Positions 8,890 through 17,748 of a stretch of 64,000 bases of DNA are shown piece after piece. A program made the translations under genes and the position numbers. Origin of the DNA: Gluconobacter potus. GTDB lineage: Bacteria; Pseudomonadota; Alphaproteobacteria; Acetobacterales; Acetobacteraceae. Positions within the stretch are counted from its first letter, which is position 1. Each line of letters opens with the position of its first letter. The notes under the pieces are model-generated. The model was not told the DNA's origin. It ran no database searches and was given only the letters and a program-made list of their open reading frames with translations. The stretch covers positions 124,001-188,000 of the forward strand of contig NZ_JABCQF010000004.1 of NCBI RefSeq assembly GCF_015244705.1. The letters run 5' to 3'.

Positions 8890-9579
8890 TTGAGAAACAA
8901 CAGAACCGACCGCAGCAGCTTCAACTCACCTCGCCGCGGCGGGTTTGACGACACATACTCGTCCCAGCCGTCCTATGGCGATCGTGGAGGCTTTGGTGGT
9001 GGAAATGGTGGTGGTGGCGGCTACGGCGCGCCCCGCCGTAACAGCTTCGTCGCAGCTTCAGGCCCGGAAATCAGCTCCCGCGTGAAGTGGTTCAACACCG
9101 AGAAGGGTTTCGGTTTCGTTGAACTGTCCGATGGATCGGGCGACATCTTCCTGCACGCCAATGCCCTCACCAATGCTGGTGTCAGCAACGTGAACCCGGG
9201 CGCGACGGTTGTGGTCCGCATCGGCCAGGGCCCGAAGGGCCGTCAGGTCGCTGAAGTCCTCTCCGTTGACGAGAGCACGGCAGAAGCGCCGCGTCCCCGC
9301 GCTGCTTTCGGTGATCAGCCCCGCTTCGGTGGTGCACGTCCGGGCCGTCCGGCTCCGGACCTGTCCCGCGCTGAAGACATGCGTGGCACGGTCAAGTGGT
9401 ACAACGCCACGAAGGGCTTCGGCTTCATCACGCCGGAATCCGGCGGTAAGGACATCTTCGTCCACGCCTCCGCTCTCGAGCGTTCGGGCCTGCCGACGCT
9501 TGACGAAGGCCAGACGATCAACGTCAAGGTTGTTCAGGGCCAGAAGGGTCCGGAAGCTGCTGAAATCAGCGCTGACTGA
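8890..9579 (+). CDS. Two-domain cold-shock protein
   Basis: This 229-residue protein has a Gly/Arg/Ser-rich N-terminal arm (residues 1-55, with a GGGNGGGGG run) and two cold-shock domains at about 59-121 and 164-226. Each domain carries RNP1 (KGFGFV or KGFGFI) and RNP2 (DIFLHANAL or DIFVHASAL). A Pro/Arg-rich linker joins them. Cold-shock domains bind single-stranded RNA and DNA, so this is probably an RNA chaperone or antiterminator. Double-domain versions are common in alphaproteobacteria. The start is TTG 8890. An in-frame stop at 8863-8865 limits the frame, and the only later ATG lies at the second domain, so an AUG start is impossible for the full protein. Two strong hairpins follow. Confidence 0.93.
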   Translation: MRNNRTDRSSFNSPRRGGFDDTYSSQPSYGDRGGFGGGNGGGGGYGAPRRNSFVAASGPEISSRVKWFNTEKGFGFVELSDGSGDIFLHANALTNAGVSNVNPGATVVVRIGQGPKGRQVAEVLSVDESTAEAPRPRAAFGDQPRFGGARPGRPAPDLSRAEDMRGTVKWYNATKGFGFITPESGGKDIFVHASALERSGLPTLDEGQTINVKVVQGQKGPEAAEISAD

Positions 9580-9603
9580 ACCACCCGGACTTCGGTCTGA
9601 GTA

Positions 9604-9642
9604 AAAAAAGCCGCTGCCAGCTTCTGCTGCAGCGGCTTTTTT
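9604..9642 (+). terminator. Intrinsic terminator of cold-shock gene
   Basis: The arms gccgctgc (9610-9617) and gcagcggc (9629-9636) are flanked by A6 and T6 tracts that extend the pairing to 14 bp. The hairpin lies 24 bp after the cold-shock stop codon. Confidence 0.92.
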
Positions 9643-9668
9643 CATGCCGGCATTTCGTCCCAGGCAAT

Positions 9669-9698
9669 AAAAAAGGCCGGAAGAATCCGGCCTTTTTT
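9669..9698. terminator. Bidirectional intrinsic terminator (smpB side)
   Basis: A perfect 13-bp inverted repeat, aaaaaaggccgga with tccggcctttttt and a four-base loop, lies 27 bp beyond the smpB stop. It is the likely end of the leftward kdsB-pheA-dapA-smpB transcript, and it can also act rightward as backup for the cold-shock terminator. Confidence 0.9.
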
Positions 9699-9725
9699 CA
9701 ATCCTCATTCCCCGACCAAACTGGC

Positions 9726-10220
9726 TCAGTAGTCCTTGCCGCTGCTCCGGACCAGCCTCGCCTTGTCCCGCTTCCAGTCACGCTCGGCAATGGCATGCCG
9801 CTTGTCTTCCTTGCGGCGTCCCTGCCCCAGACCCAGCGTTACTTTCGCCATACCACGGGCATTGAAATGAATATCGAGCGGCACCAGACTGGCGCCTGCA
9901 CGGCTGACAGCACCCAGAAAATGCGCGATCTGCTTGCGGTGCATCAGCAGCTTGCGTGGAGCACGCGGCTCAAACCGGGAGAGAACGCCTCCCTGATATT
10001 CCGGAATATAGGAGTTGAAGAGCCAGATCTCGCCGTCCCGCTCGGCAGCATAGGCTTCCGTAATCGTCGCCCGGCCGAGACGCAGGCTTTTCACCTCGGG
10101 CCCCTTCAGGACGATTCCGGCTTCGGTCGTTTCCAGAATCGTATAATCAAACCGACCCTTGCGGTTCTGTGCGGCCATGCCATGGGAAATCATGCCGCTC
10201 TTGGTTTTCTTTCCGGCCAT
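9726..10220 (-). CDS. smpB: SsrA-binding protein SmpB
   Basis: This 164-residue protein contains the SmpB core GPEVKSLRLGRATITEAYA and NSYIPEY, and a basic C-terminal tail (GRRKEDKRHAIAERDWKRDKARLVR). The tail mimics a codon-anticodon helix on stalled ribosomes. SmpB delivers tmRNA for trans-translation. It lies eight bases after dapA at the end of the kdsB-pheA-dapA-smpB run, an order common in alphaproteobacteria. No ssrA gene was recognised in the window. The first ATG is used, and its Shine-Dalgarno is weak. Confidence 0.97.
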   Translation of the reverse strand: MAGKKTKSGMISHGMAAQNRKGRFDYTILETTEAGIVLKGPEVKSLRLGRATITEAYAAERDGEIWLFNSYIPEYQGGVLSRFEPRAPRKLLMHRKQIAHFLGAVSRAGASLVPLDIHFNARGMAKVTLGLGQGRRKEDKRHAIAERDWKRDKARLVRSSGKDY

Positions 10221-10228
10221 ACCTGTGG

Positions 10229-11122
10229 TCAGTCCAGAAGCTCAAGCGAACGCAGGGCCGCATCGATGACCCGACGCGTCTCTTCCTGTGGCTCCACCAG
10301 AGGCAGGCGCAATGTCGCATTGCACAGACCGAGTCTGGACATTGCATACTTCACTGGACCGGGATTGCTTTCCATGAACATGGCATCATGCAGCGGCGTC
10401 AGATGATCCTGGATGGCGATCGCATCCTCGATCCGCCCTTCCTGCCAAGCCAGATGCATGTCGGCGCACAGATGCGGCACGACATTGGACGTCACGCCAA
10501 TGCACCCGTCGCCCCCTGCGGCAAGAAATGACAGGACCGTATTATCGTCACCTGAAAGCTGGTTGAACGGCTTGTCCACGGCACGACGCACCGCGATCGG
10601 CCGGGACATATTGGCGGTCGCGTCCTTGGTACCGACGATATTGGGATGTTCGCCCAGACGGGCCATGGTCGCCACGGAGATGTCCACGACTGACCGACCG
10701 GGGATGCAGTACAGGAACATCGGCAGCGGCGTCGCATCGGCGATCGTCATGAAATGGCGGTACAGCCCTTCCTGGGACGGCTTGTTATAATACGGCACAA
10801 CGACCAGCAGGCTGTCCGCCCCGACGGAATGGGCATGCTTCGCCATGATGACGGCTTCAGAGGTGCTGTTTGAACCAGCACCTGCCATGACCCGAACCCG
10901 ACCATTCGCCGTCTCAACGCAATGCGCCACCACACGACCATGCTCTTCATGTGACAGTGTCGGGCTCTCGCCTGTCGTGCCCGCCGGGATCAGTGCCGTG
11001 GTGCCCGCTTCGATCTGACGCTCGATCAGCTTTGTCGAAGCGTCGAAATCGATCCGCCCATCCGTATGCATCGGAGTGACCAGAGCCGTCAGCGACCCCT
11101 GATACATGCTCGTGTCAGCCAT
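10229..11122 (-). CDS. dapA: 4-hydroxy-tetrahydrodipicolinate synthase
   Basis: DapA condenses pyruvate with aspartate semialdehyde, the first committed step to diaminopimelate and lysine. The 297-residue protein shows AGTTGESPT (T49-T50), the catalytic Tyr in FLYCIPGR (Y138), R143 and the Schiff-base lysine K166 in GTKDATAN. The reading frame extends to 11455. ATG 11122 is chosen because aaggcgg lies about seven bases upstream and the length then fits the family; ATG 11140 is the alternative. It sits between pheA (38 bp upstream) and smpB. Confidence 0.97.
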   Translation of the reverse strand: MADTSMYQGSLTALVTPMHTDGRIDFDASTKLIERQIEAGTTALIPAGTTGESPTLSHEEHGRVVAHCVETANGRVRVMAGAGSNSTSEAVIMAKHAHSVGADSLLVVVPYYNKPSQEGLYRHFMTIADATPLPMFLYCIPGRSVVDISVATMARLGEHPNIVGTKDATANMSRPIAVRRAVDKPFNQLSGDDNTVLSFLAAGGDGCIGVTSNVVPHLCADMHLAWQEGRIEDAIAIQDHLTPLHDAMFMESNPGPVKYAMSRLGLCNATLRLPLVEPQEETRRVIDAALRSLELLD

Positions 11123-11160
11123 TGTTCCGCCTTCTGTCATGGGCTCTGCCTGTCCTGCTT

Positions 11161-11994
11161 TCACGCCCTGCGTGAGAGACTGCTTGGGTAAACACCCAGA
11201 ATTCTCAGATCGTCGCTGACCTGCTCCAGTTCCGCGAGCGCCGCCGCCAGAGGCGGCTGTTCCGGATGTCCCTCGACATCCATCAGGAACTGCGTCGCCG
11301 CAAACGAGCCGTCCAGCATGTAGCTTTCGATCCGCGTCATGTTGATACCATGCCGGGAGAATCCACCCAATGCCGCATAGAGCGCACCTGGACAGTTCCC
11401 AACCCGCATCAGCAACGTTGTCAGCACATCTGTGCGCTCGGGCGAGGGAATGCAAGGCTTGCGGGCCACACGATAAAAGCGCGTCGTGTTATGCGAGGCA
11501 TCCTCGACATTGCTTCGAAGCACCATCAGCCCGTTCAACTCGGCCGCCAGGGAAGATGCAATCGCCGCATCTTCCTTACGCCCCCACTGCGCCACCATCT
11601 CGGCCGCACCGGCGGTATCAAACTGCACCACGGGCTCCACGCCCAGTTCGCTGATCAGCTTGCGAACCTGCCCCAGTGCAACGGGATGCGTGTGAATCCG
11701 GCGGACATCTTCGATCTTCGCACCCGGTACGCCCAGAAGGCAGTGCTCGACGCGCTGGAAATATTCCCCGACGATGTGAAGCCCGGCATCCGGCAGAAGC
11801 GAATGAATATCCGGCACACGCCCGGCCAGCGTATTCTCACACGCCAGAAGCGCTTCGTCCGCCCGGCCGTCATGCACGGCGTCGATCGCATCGGCAAAGG
11901 TCGGGCACGGCAGCGTGGTCCAGCCCGGCCGCGCCTGACGGCAGGCCAGATCGGAATAGGCGCCTGGACGGCCCTGAAATGCAATGACCGGCAT
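11161..11994 (-). CDS. pheA: Prephenate dehydratase
   Basis: This 277-residue monofunctional dehydratase converts prephenate to phenylpyruvate for phenylalanine synthesis. The catalytic TRF motif is at residues 171-173 (SHNTTRFYRV). A C-terminal ACT domain (about 188-270) with GALYAALGGFSRHGINM carries the likely phenylalanine feedback site; the usual ESRP reads ESYM, as often seen in alphaproteobacteria. There is no chorismate mutase domain. Its ATG overlaps the kdsB stop by one base (TGATG), with agagg about nine bases upstream inside kdsB, so translation is probably coupled. Confidence 0.96.
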   Translation of the reverse strand: MPVIAFQGRPGAYSDLACRQARPGWTTLPCPTFADAIDAVHDGRADEALLACENTLAGRVPDIHSLLPDAGLHIVGEYFQRVEHCLLGVPGAKIEDVRRIHTHPVALGQVRKLISELGVEPVVQFDTAGAAEMVAQWGRKEDAAIASSLAAELNGLMVLRSNVEDASHNTTRFYRVARKPCIPSPERTDVLTTLLMRVGNCPGALYAALGGFSRHGINMTRIESYMLDGSFAATQFLMDVEGHPEQPPLAAALAELEQVSDDLRILGVYPSSLSRRA

Positions 11995-12719
11995 CAGACC
12001 AATCCTCTCACATGCTCAAGATCAGCAGGCGTATCCACGCCCTGAGGCGCGTGGTCAATCCTCGCACAGCCGATCGTCATGCCGACTTCAAGCGCCCGCA
12101 GCTGTTCCAGACTTTCCCGACGCTCCAGCGCGGAAGGCGGCAGCGTCACGAAACGCTCCAGCGCCGCACGACGCCAGGCATAGATCCCGACATGATGCCA
12201 GTGCGTCCCCTTGCCCCACGGAATGGGCAGACGGGAGAAATACAGCGCACGCGCCACATCCGCCTCGCCAAACGCGCAGGCAATCTTCACAATCTGGGAA
12301 GCATCACGCTCGGCATCGCTGGTCACGGGAGCCGCCAGTGTTCCGATATCGAACGTGAGATCTTCCAGTGGCTTCAGGACAGCAGTCAGGCTGGACGGTT
12401 CGATCAGGGGCAGATCACCCTGAAGGTTGATCACCACATCGTGCCTGCCCTCCGGGTCCACCTCCGCGAGGGCGGCATGCACACGGTCGGACCCGCTCGC
12501 CAGTCCCGAGTCGGTGAGCACACCCCGCACATCGGGAATATCCCTGATGACATCAAGGATTTCAGGATCCCCCGCTGCAACGACAACCGGTCCGGCCTTT
12601 GCTGCCAGCGCACGCCGGACCACCCGGACGATCATGGGCACGCCGCCAATATCAGCGAGGGGCTTGCGCGGCAGGCGGGTCGAAGCAAGTCTGGAGGGAA
12701 TGACGATGATCGGATGCAT
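11994..12719 (-). CDS. kdsB: CMP-KDO synthetase (3-deoxy-manno-octulosonate cytidylyltransferase)
   Basis: KdsB activates KDO with CTP for attachment to lipid A. The 241-residue protein starts with the nucleotidyltransferase signature IIVIPSRLASTRLPRKPLADI and contains VVINLQGDLPLIEP and the KIACAF/YFSRLPIP region. The usual (V)QGDEP motif here reads QGDLP. The frame remains open upstream to 13121, but that part overlaps hisN on the other strand and is not KdsB-like. ATG 12719, with agagggg just upstream, gives the family length. It is the first gene of the leftward kdsB-pheA-dapA-smpB run and is divergent from hisN (75 bp between starts). Confidence 0.95.
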   Translation of the reverse strand: MHPIIVIPSRLASTRLPRKPLADIGGVPMIVRVVRRALAAKAGPVVVAAGDPEILDVIRDIPDVRGVLTDSGLASGSDRVHAALAEVDPEGRHDVVINLQGDLPLIEPSSLTAVLKPLEDLTFDIGTLAAPVTSDAERDASQIVKIACAFGEADVARALYFSRLPIPWGKGTHWHHVGIYAWRRAALERFVTLPPSALERRESLEQLRALEVGMTIGCARIDHAPQGVDTPADLEHVRGLV

Positions 12720-12794
12720 GGCCCCTCTGATGCCGCCCCCCAGAACGGGCGTCAATCTCATGCCACGCTCCTGGGACGGGAATAGACGAAAATC

Positions 12795-13583
12795 ATGAGT
12801 GAAACGGTTCTGCAGACCGCCATTGAAGCCGCCACGGCCTGCGCCGACATCGCCCGCAGGACCGTCCTGCCCCATTTCCGGACATCCCTTCGCGCCGACG
12901 CCAAATCCGACGACAGCCCCGTCACCATCGCGGACCGTCAGGCCGAACAGGCCATGCGCAGCATTCTCGAAGAACGCCTTCCGGAGCACGCCATCCTTGG
13001 CGAGGAAAACGGCATGAGCGGCGCCAGCAGCGACTGGCTCTGGGTTCTCGATCCCATTGATGGCACCCGTGCTTTCCTGACCGGCCGCCCCACTTTCGGC
13101 ACACTCATTGCGCTCTTTCACAAGAGCCGCCCCGTCCTCGGGCTGATTGACCAGCCCGTTACAGGCGAGCGCTGGCTCGGCGTTACGGGACGCTCAACCA
13201 CCTTCCTGTCCGACCGTCTGCCCGGCACCATCGGCACACGCCCCTGCCCGGAAGCGGCCGAAGCGGAGCTGTCCTGCACGGCTCCCGAAATCATGACAGA
13301 CGCGCATGCCCCGCGCTTTGCCAACCTGCAAAAACATACCCGCCGCACGTCATGGGGTGGAGACTGCTATGCGTACGGACTGCTTGCCCTGGGCCAGATC
13401 GATGTCATTGCCGAATGCACCATGAAACCCTGGGACTGGGGCGCGCTCGTTCCCGTAGTGGAAGGCGCGGGCGGCCGCATCACGGACTGGCAGGGCAATC
13501 CCCTCACGCTCGAAAGCGACGGCACCGTTCTGGCCTGCGGAGACGCAACCCTGCTTCCCGAACTCGTCCGCCACCTTTCCTGA
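12795..13583 (+). CDS. hisN: Histidinol-phosphatase, inositol monophosphatase family
   Basis: This 262-residue member of the Mg-dependent inositol monophosphatase superfamily has ILGEENG, the metal-binding signature WVLDPIDGTRAF near residues 81-92, and the C-terminal PWDWGALVPVVEGAGG. The WGGDCYAYGLLALGQIDV segment matches the HisN-type histidinol-phosphate phosphatases of alphaproteobacteria that lack the HisB-type enzyme. The last-but-one histidine step is therefore the most likely role. A general inositol-phosphate or CysQ-like activity cannot be excluded from sequence alone. Confidence 0.85.
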   Translation: MSETVLQTAIEAATACADIARRTVLPHFRTSLRADAKSDDSPVTIADRQAEQAMRSILEERLPEHAILGEENGMSGASSDWLWVLDPIDGTRAFLTGRPTFGTLIALFHKSRPVLGLIDQPVTGERWLGVTGRSTTFLSDRLPGTIGTRPCPEAAEAELSCTAPEIMTDAHAPRFANLQKHTRRTSWGGDCYAYGLLALGQIDVIAECTMKPWDWGALVPVVEGAGGRITDWQGNPLTLESDGTVLACGDATLLPELVRHLS

Positions 13584-13723
13584 ATCCCGCCAATCGGCTA
13601 GGGAGAAGGCCCCGGCGGACATGGCGGCAGACATGAGCCGGGACCGGTCTGGTCACGGCCAGACCTGATGGAAGCAGTTTGAATTGAAACCGGAGCCTTC
13701 CGGTTCATGACCGGGACGGATTT

Positions 13724-14974
13724 ATGGAAACGCAGTTCTCTCTCCCCAAAAACAAGATCCGCATTCTTCTTCTGGAAGGCATTCACGAAAGCGCCGCAGC
13801 CCATTTCGCCGCCGAGGGCTACACCGAAGTGACGCGCGTCAAGGGCGCGCTTGAAGGCGACGCGCTCAAGGAAGCCCTGCAGGGTGTGCACATGGTCGGC
13901 ATCCGCAGCCGGACGCAGCTGACACGCGAAGTCCTTGAAGGCGCAGACCGCCTCATGGCCATTGGCTGCTTCTGCATCGGCACGAACCAGGTCGATCTCA
14001 ACGCCGCACGCATGCTTGGCATTCCCGTCTTCAATGCACCGTTCAGCAACACACGTTCCGTGGCCGAACTGGTCATGGGCGAGATCGTCATGCTGCTCCG
14101 CCGCATTCCGTCGCGCTCGGAAGCCTGCCACAAGGGCGGCTGGGACAAATCCGCCACCAACGCCTGGGAAGTCCGCGGCAAGACGCTCGGCATCGTCGGC
14201 TACGGCTCCATCGGCTCGCAGCTTTCGGTCCTGGCCGAGGCGTTCGGCATGCGCGTCCTGTATTTCGACGTAATGCCGCGCCTGCCGCATGGCAACGCCA
14301 TCGCCGTCTCCACCCTGCATGACCTGCTCGCACAGTCCGACATCGTCAGCCTCCATGTTCCGCAGACGCCGGAAACCGATCTTCTGATCGGAGAGACGGA
14401 AATCCGGGCGATGAAGCCCAATTCCATCCTGCTGAACAACGCACGCGGCAACGTCGTGGACCTTGACGCCCTCGCCGCTGCGCTGAAGGACGGACACCTG
14501 ATGGGCGCGGGCGTGGACGTGTTCCCGGTCGAACCCAAGAAAGCCGGCGAAGAGTTCAAAACGCCGCTTCAGGGCCTCGAGAACGTCATCCTCACCCCGC
14601 ATATCGGCGGCTCCACGATGGAAGCGCAGGAGCGCATCGGCGTCGAAGTCGCCCGCAAGCTGGTCGATTATTCGGACGTTGGCTCCACGATCGGATCCGT
14701 CAACTTTCCCAGCGTCCAGCTTCCTGAGCGCCCCCGCGGCACGCGCTTCATGCATGTCCATGCCAACCGGCCGGGCATCATGCGCCAGATCAATGACCTG
14801 TTCGCCTCGCAGAACTGCAACGTAACGGCCCAGTACCTCCAGACGGATGGTGAAGTCGGGTACGTCGTTGTCGAAGCCGAGTCGGAAGGCCCTGACATGG
14901 ATACGAAGCTGCTGGACGGCCTCAAGGCCCTCGATGGCACATTGCGTGCCCGCCTGCTGTACCAGCGCGCCTGA
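13724..14974 (+). CDS. serA: D-3-phosphoglycerate dehydrogenase
   Basis: This 416-residue, E. coli-type SerA oxidises 3-phosphoglycerate to start serine synthesis. It has the NAD-binding loop LGIVGYGSIGSQLSVLAE, the catalytic Arg in NNARGNVVD, the Glu region and the His in TPHIGGSTMEAQERIG. A C-terminal ACT domain (about 340-416, MHVHANRPGIMRQIN) is the usual serine-inhibition site. The start ATG has ggacgg six bases upstream. The 140-bp gap from hisN contains a small ccgg-agcctt-ccgg hairpin but no recognisable riboswitch. Confidence 0.97.
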   Translation: METQFSLPKNKIRILLLEGIHESAAAHFAAEGYTEVTRVKGALEGDALKEALQGVHMVGIRSRTQLTREVLEGADRLMAIGCFCIGTNQVDLNAARMLGIPVFNAPFSNTRSVAELVMGEIVMLLRRIPSRSEACHKGGWDKSATNAWEVRGKTLGIVGYGSIGSQLSVLAEAFGMRVLYFDVMPRLPHGNAIAVSTLHDLLAQSDIVSLHVPQTPETDLLIGETEIRAMKPNSILLNNARGNVVDLDALAAALKDGHLMGAGVDVFPVEPKKAGEEFKTPLQGLENVILTPHIGGSTMEAQERIGVEVARKLVDYSDVGSTIGSVNFPSVQLPERPRGTRFMHVHANRPGIMRQINDLFASQNCNVTAQYLQTDGEVGYVVVEAESEGPDMDTKLLDGLKALDGTLRARLLYQRA

Positions 14975-15024
14975 CACCCTTGCCGTTAACCAACGGTAAA
15001 TAATTTCGGGCTAGGATTTGTCTC

Positions 15025-16527
15025 ATGACGAGTCCCAGCCCGCATACACCTGCCCTCGCCCGCATCCAGAGCTTCGCCTTCTCGGGTATCGAAGCCGTTC
15101 CGGTCACGGTCGAGGTCCAGGTCTCCAGCGGCCTGCCCGCATTTCTCGTTGTAGGACTGGCGGATAAATCCGTCGGCGAAGCCCGCGAACGTGTCCGCGC
15201 TGCCCTGACGGCCATGGGGCTGGCGCTTCCACCCAAACGCATCCTCGTCAATCTTGTGCCGGCCGACCTTCTCAAGGAAGGCGCGCATTTCGATCTCCCC
15301 ATCGCACTTGGCCTGCTCTGCGCCATGGGGATTCTGTCATTTGAAGCCGTTTCGGCCTATGCGGCTGTGGGTGAACTGTCGCTGGACGGACGCATCAATC
15401 CCGTCGCAGGCGTTCTGTCCGCTGCCATTGGTGCCGTCCAGGATGAGCTCGGACTGATCTGTCCGGCAGCCCAAGCGCTTGAAGCACGCTGGGGCAATGA
15501 CAGCACGGACGTTCTGGGCGCTCCCACACTCGCGGCCCTTGTTTCCCATTTTCAGGGACAGCAGATCCTGTCCCCAGCCCCGCTCCCGACCGCGCATGTC
15601 ATCGAGTACGGCCCCGATCTTGCAGACGTCAAAGGTATGGCGATTGGACGACGGGCTCTGGAAATTGCCGCTGCCGGAGCTCATTCCATGCTCATGAGCG
15701 GACCACCGGGTGCGGGAAAATCCATGCTCGCCAGCCGTCTGCCTGGAATTCTACCCAACCTGACAAGGGAAGAGGCTCTGGAGACAAGCCGGATTCACAG
15801 CGTTTCAGGCATTCTGCAAAACGGAAGGCTGGTGGTGCGACCGCCCTATCGTGCCCCGCATCACAGCGCGAGCCTTCCTGCCATTGTGGGTGGCGGTGCA
15901 AAAGCCCGACCCGGCGAAGTCAGCCTTGCCAATAACGGCGTGCTGTTTCTCGACGAGCTTCCGGAGTTCTCACGGGCCTGTCTGGAATCCCTGCGCCAGC
16001 CCATCGAAACCGGCAGCATTTCCATCGCCCGCGCGGCGCATCATACGACCTATCCTGCACGTTTCCAGTTCATCGGCGCCATGAATCCCTGCCGCTGTGG
16101 CTACTTAGGTGATCTGGAACGGAGCTGTCGCAAGGCCCCGCGCTGCGGCGAGGACTACACGGCGAAGATTTCCGGCCCGATGCTCGACCGCATGGATCTC
16201 TGCGTGCAGATCGATCCGTTATCTCCCATCGACATCAGCCGCGCGCTGCAAGGAGAGAGCAGCGCCAAGGTTCGTGCTCGCGTTGAAATTGCCCGCCAAC
16301 GTCAGATCGACCGTCAGGGCGTTCCCAATTCGCAGGTCTCTCCGGACCAGCTCGATATGGACGACGATGCCCGCTCCCTCGCCGAACAGGCCGCTGAAAA
16401 ACTGCGCCTGTCCAATCGGGGTATTACGCGCCTGATCCGCGTCTCCCGCACCATCGCCGATCTGGAAGGCACGCAGAGCATCCAACGCCATCACGTCGCT
16501 GAAGCTCTGACCTTCCGTCGCCGTTAA
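15025..16527 (+). CDS. comM: YifB/ComM-family AAA+ ATPase (Mg chelatase-like)
   Basis: The 500-residue protein has an N-terminal ribosomal S5-fold/Lon-like domain (SGLPAFLVVGLADKSVGEAR), a Mg-chelatase AAA+ core with Walker A GPPGAGKSM near residue 230 and Walker B LFLDELPEF, and the family zinc-type cysteines (CRCGYLGDLERSCRKAPRC). A C-terminal lid follows. In Vibrio, ComM is a branch-migration helicase for natural transformation; elsewhere the family is often just annotated YifB. No other competence genes are nearby. aggatt sits upstream of the ATG. It converges on metC with a three-base gap. Confidence 0.92.
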   Translation: MTSPSPHTPALARIQSFAFSGIEAVPVTVEVQVSSGLPAFLVVGLADKSVGEARERVRAALTAMGLALPPKRILVNLVPADLLKEGAHFDLPIALGLLCAMGILSFEAVSAYAAVGELSLDGRINPVAGVLSAAIGAVQDELGLICPAAQALEARWGNDSTDVLGAPTLAALVSHFQGQQILSPAPLPTAHVIEYGPDLADVKGMAIGRRALEIAAAGAHSMLMSGPPGAGKSMLASRLPGILPNLTREEALETSRIHSVSGILQNGRLVVRPPYRAPHHSASLPAIVGGGAKARPGEVSLANNGVLFLDELPEFSRACLESLRQPIETGSISIARAAHHTTYPARFQFIGAMNPCRCGYLGDLERSCRKAPRCGEDYTAKISGPMLDRMDLCVQIDPLSPIDISRALQGESSAKVRARVEIARQRQIDRQGVPNSQVSPDQLDMDDDARSLAEQAAEKLRLSNRGITRLIRVSRTIADLEGTQSIQRHHVAEALTFRRR

Positions 16528-16530
16528 GGT

Positions 16531-17748
16531 TCAGAACTGAAGGCTGTCCAGCCCACGTGCCAGATCGGTCTTCAGATCCTCGACGTCTTCCAGTCCGATA
16601 TGCAGACGGAATGTCGCGGATGTCGGACCACCCTCACCCGTCACGCGCCGGATATGCCCCGTGGTCGGCAGGACCAGACTTTCATATCCGCCCCAGGATG
16701 CGCCAATCCCGAACATACTGAATCCGTCGATCATCCGCTCGACGGCCTCAACGGAGATTTCCGGCTGAAGCTCCACCCCGAACAGGCCGCACGCTCCGGT
16801 AAAGTCGCGCTTCCAGAACTCATGCCCCGGACAGTCTTCCAGCGCGGGATGCAGAACCCGCGCCACTTCGGGGCGTGTCTTCAGCCACTGCGCGATTTCC
16901 AGTGCCGAACGTGACTGATGCGCCAGCCGCACCCCCATCGTCCGCAGACCCCGCAGCGTCAACCAGCAGTCATCCGGCCCGGCGCACAGTCCGAGCTGGA
17001 TCGCGGCATCCCGCAGCGTTTTCCAGTGCACCTCATCATTGACCGTAACCGATCCCATAATGACGTCAGAATGCCCGGCGGGATATTTCGACAGCGCCTG
17101 GATCGATACGTCCACACCATGAGTGAAGGGCTGGAACACACCGATCCCCCAGGTGTTGTCCAGCATCAGGAGCGCTCCGGCCTCATGTGCGATCCCGGCC
17201 AGCATGGGCACGTCCTGCACCTCAAAGGTGTGGCTGCCCGGACTTTCCGCAAACAGCACCTTCGTCTCCGGACGCATGAGCGCCAGAACTTTGTCTCGCG
17301 ATGCCGTGGGCGCATAATAGGTCGTCGTCACGCCCATGCGTTGAAGCATCGTTCCGGCGAAACGCCGTGTCGGTCCGTACACCGAGTCGGGCAGCAGCAG
17401 ATGATCTCCGCAGCCCAGAAACGCCAGAAGCGGCAATGCGCAGGCGGCGAGCCCTGAGCCGACAACCTGTGTATGGGTTCCACCCTCGATCCGGCTGAGC
17501 ATTTCCTCAAGCTGGTGCTGGATCGGCGATCCCATGGCGCCGTAGACCACCTTATGGGCATGGCTGCGACCATCCGTCCGGTTCATGGCTTCCAGGGACG
17601 GAAACAGGACCGTCGACCCGCGGCTTACCGGCGCATTCACGAATGTTCCCGATTCCGGAAGCTCGTGTGGACGTCCCTCGCGCACCAGCATGGAGGCCAT
17701 CCGGCTCCACCCCGCGCTGACCTGCTTTTCCAGATCGCTCATGCTCAT
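16531..17748 (-). CDS. metC: Cystathionine beta-lyase (PLP enzyme)
   Basis: This 405-residue member of the Cys/Met-metabolism PLP family has the PLP lysine in QALSKYPAGHSDV near residue 219. It also has MLDNTWGIGVFQPFTHGVDV, WGGYESLVLP and the C-terminal RLHIGLEDVEDL. The sequence fits alphaproteobacterial MetC, which splits cystathionine to homocysteine, pyruvate and ammonia. A desulfhydrase side activity is common in this family. Its ATG overlaps the sseA stop by four bases (ATGA), so the two are translationally coupled. A second ATG at 17742 is better spaced from the agaggg sequence and may be the true start. Confidence 0.92.
   Translation of the reverse strand: MSMSDLEKQVSAGWSRMASMLVREGRPHELPESGTFVNAPVSRGSTVLFPSLEAMNRTDGRSHAHKVVYGAMGSPIQHQLEEMLSRIEGGTHTQVVGSGLAACALPLLAFLGCGDHLLLPDSVYGPTRRFAGTMLQRMGVTTTYYAPTASRDKVLALMRPETKVLFAESPGSHTFEVQDVPMLAGIAHEAGALLMLDNTWGIGVFQPFTHGVDVSIQALSKYPAGHSDVIMGSVTVNDEVHWKTLRDAAIQLGLCAGPDDCWLTLRGLRTMGVRLAHQSRSALEIAQWLKTRPEVARVLHPALEDCPGHEFWKRDFTGACGLFGVELQPEISVEAVERMIDGFSMFGIGASWGGYESLVLPTTGHIRRVTGEGGPTSATFRLHIGLEDVEDLKTDLARGLDSLQF

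Noticed and set aside
9601-9700. Two adjacent hairpins considered as a repeat array
   Set aside because: The stems differ in sequence, there is no repeated unit or spacer, and each fits a terminator for one of the convergent genes.
13584-13723. Possible riboswitch or attenuator ahead of serA
   Set aside because: Only a four-base ccgg stem is visible. There is no known serine, glycine or SAM aptamer core.
13598-14977. A 459-codon open frame opposite serA
   Set aside because: It is an antisense shadow of a fully conserved SerA with ACT domain.
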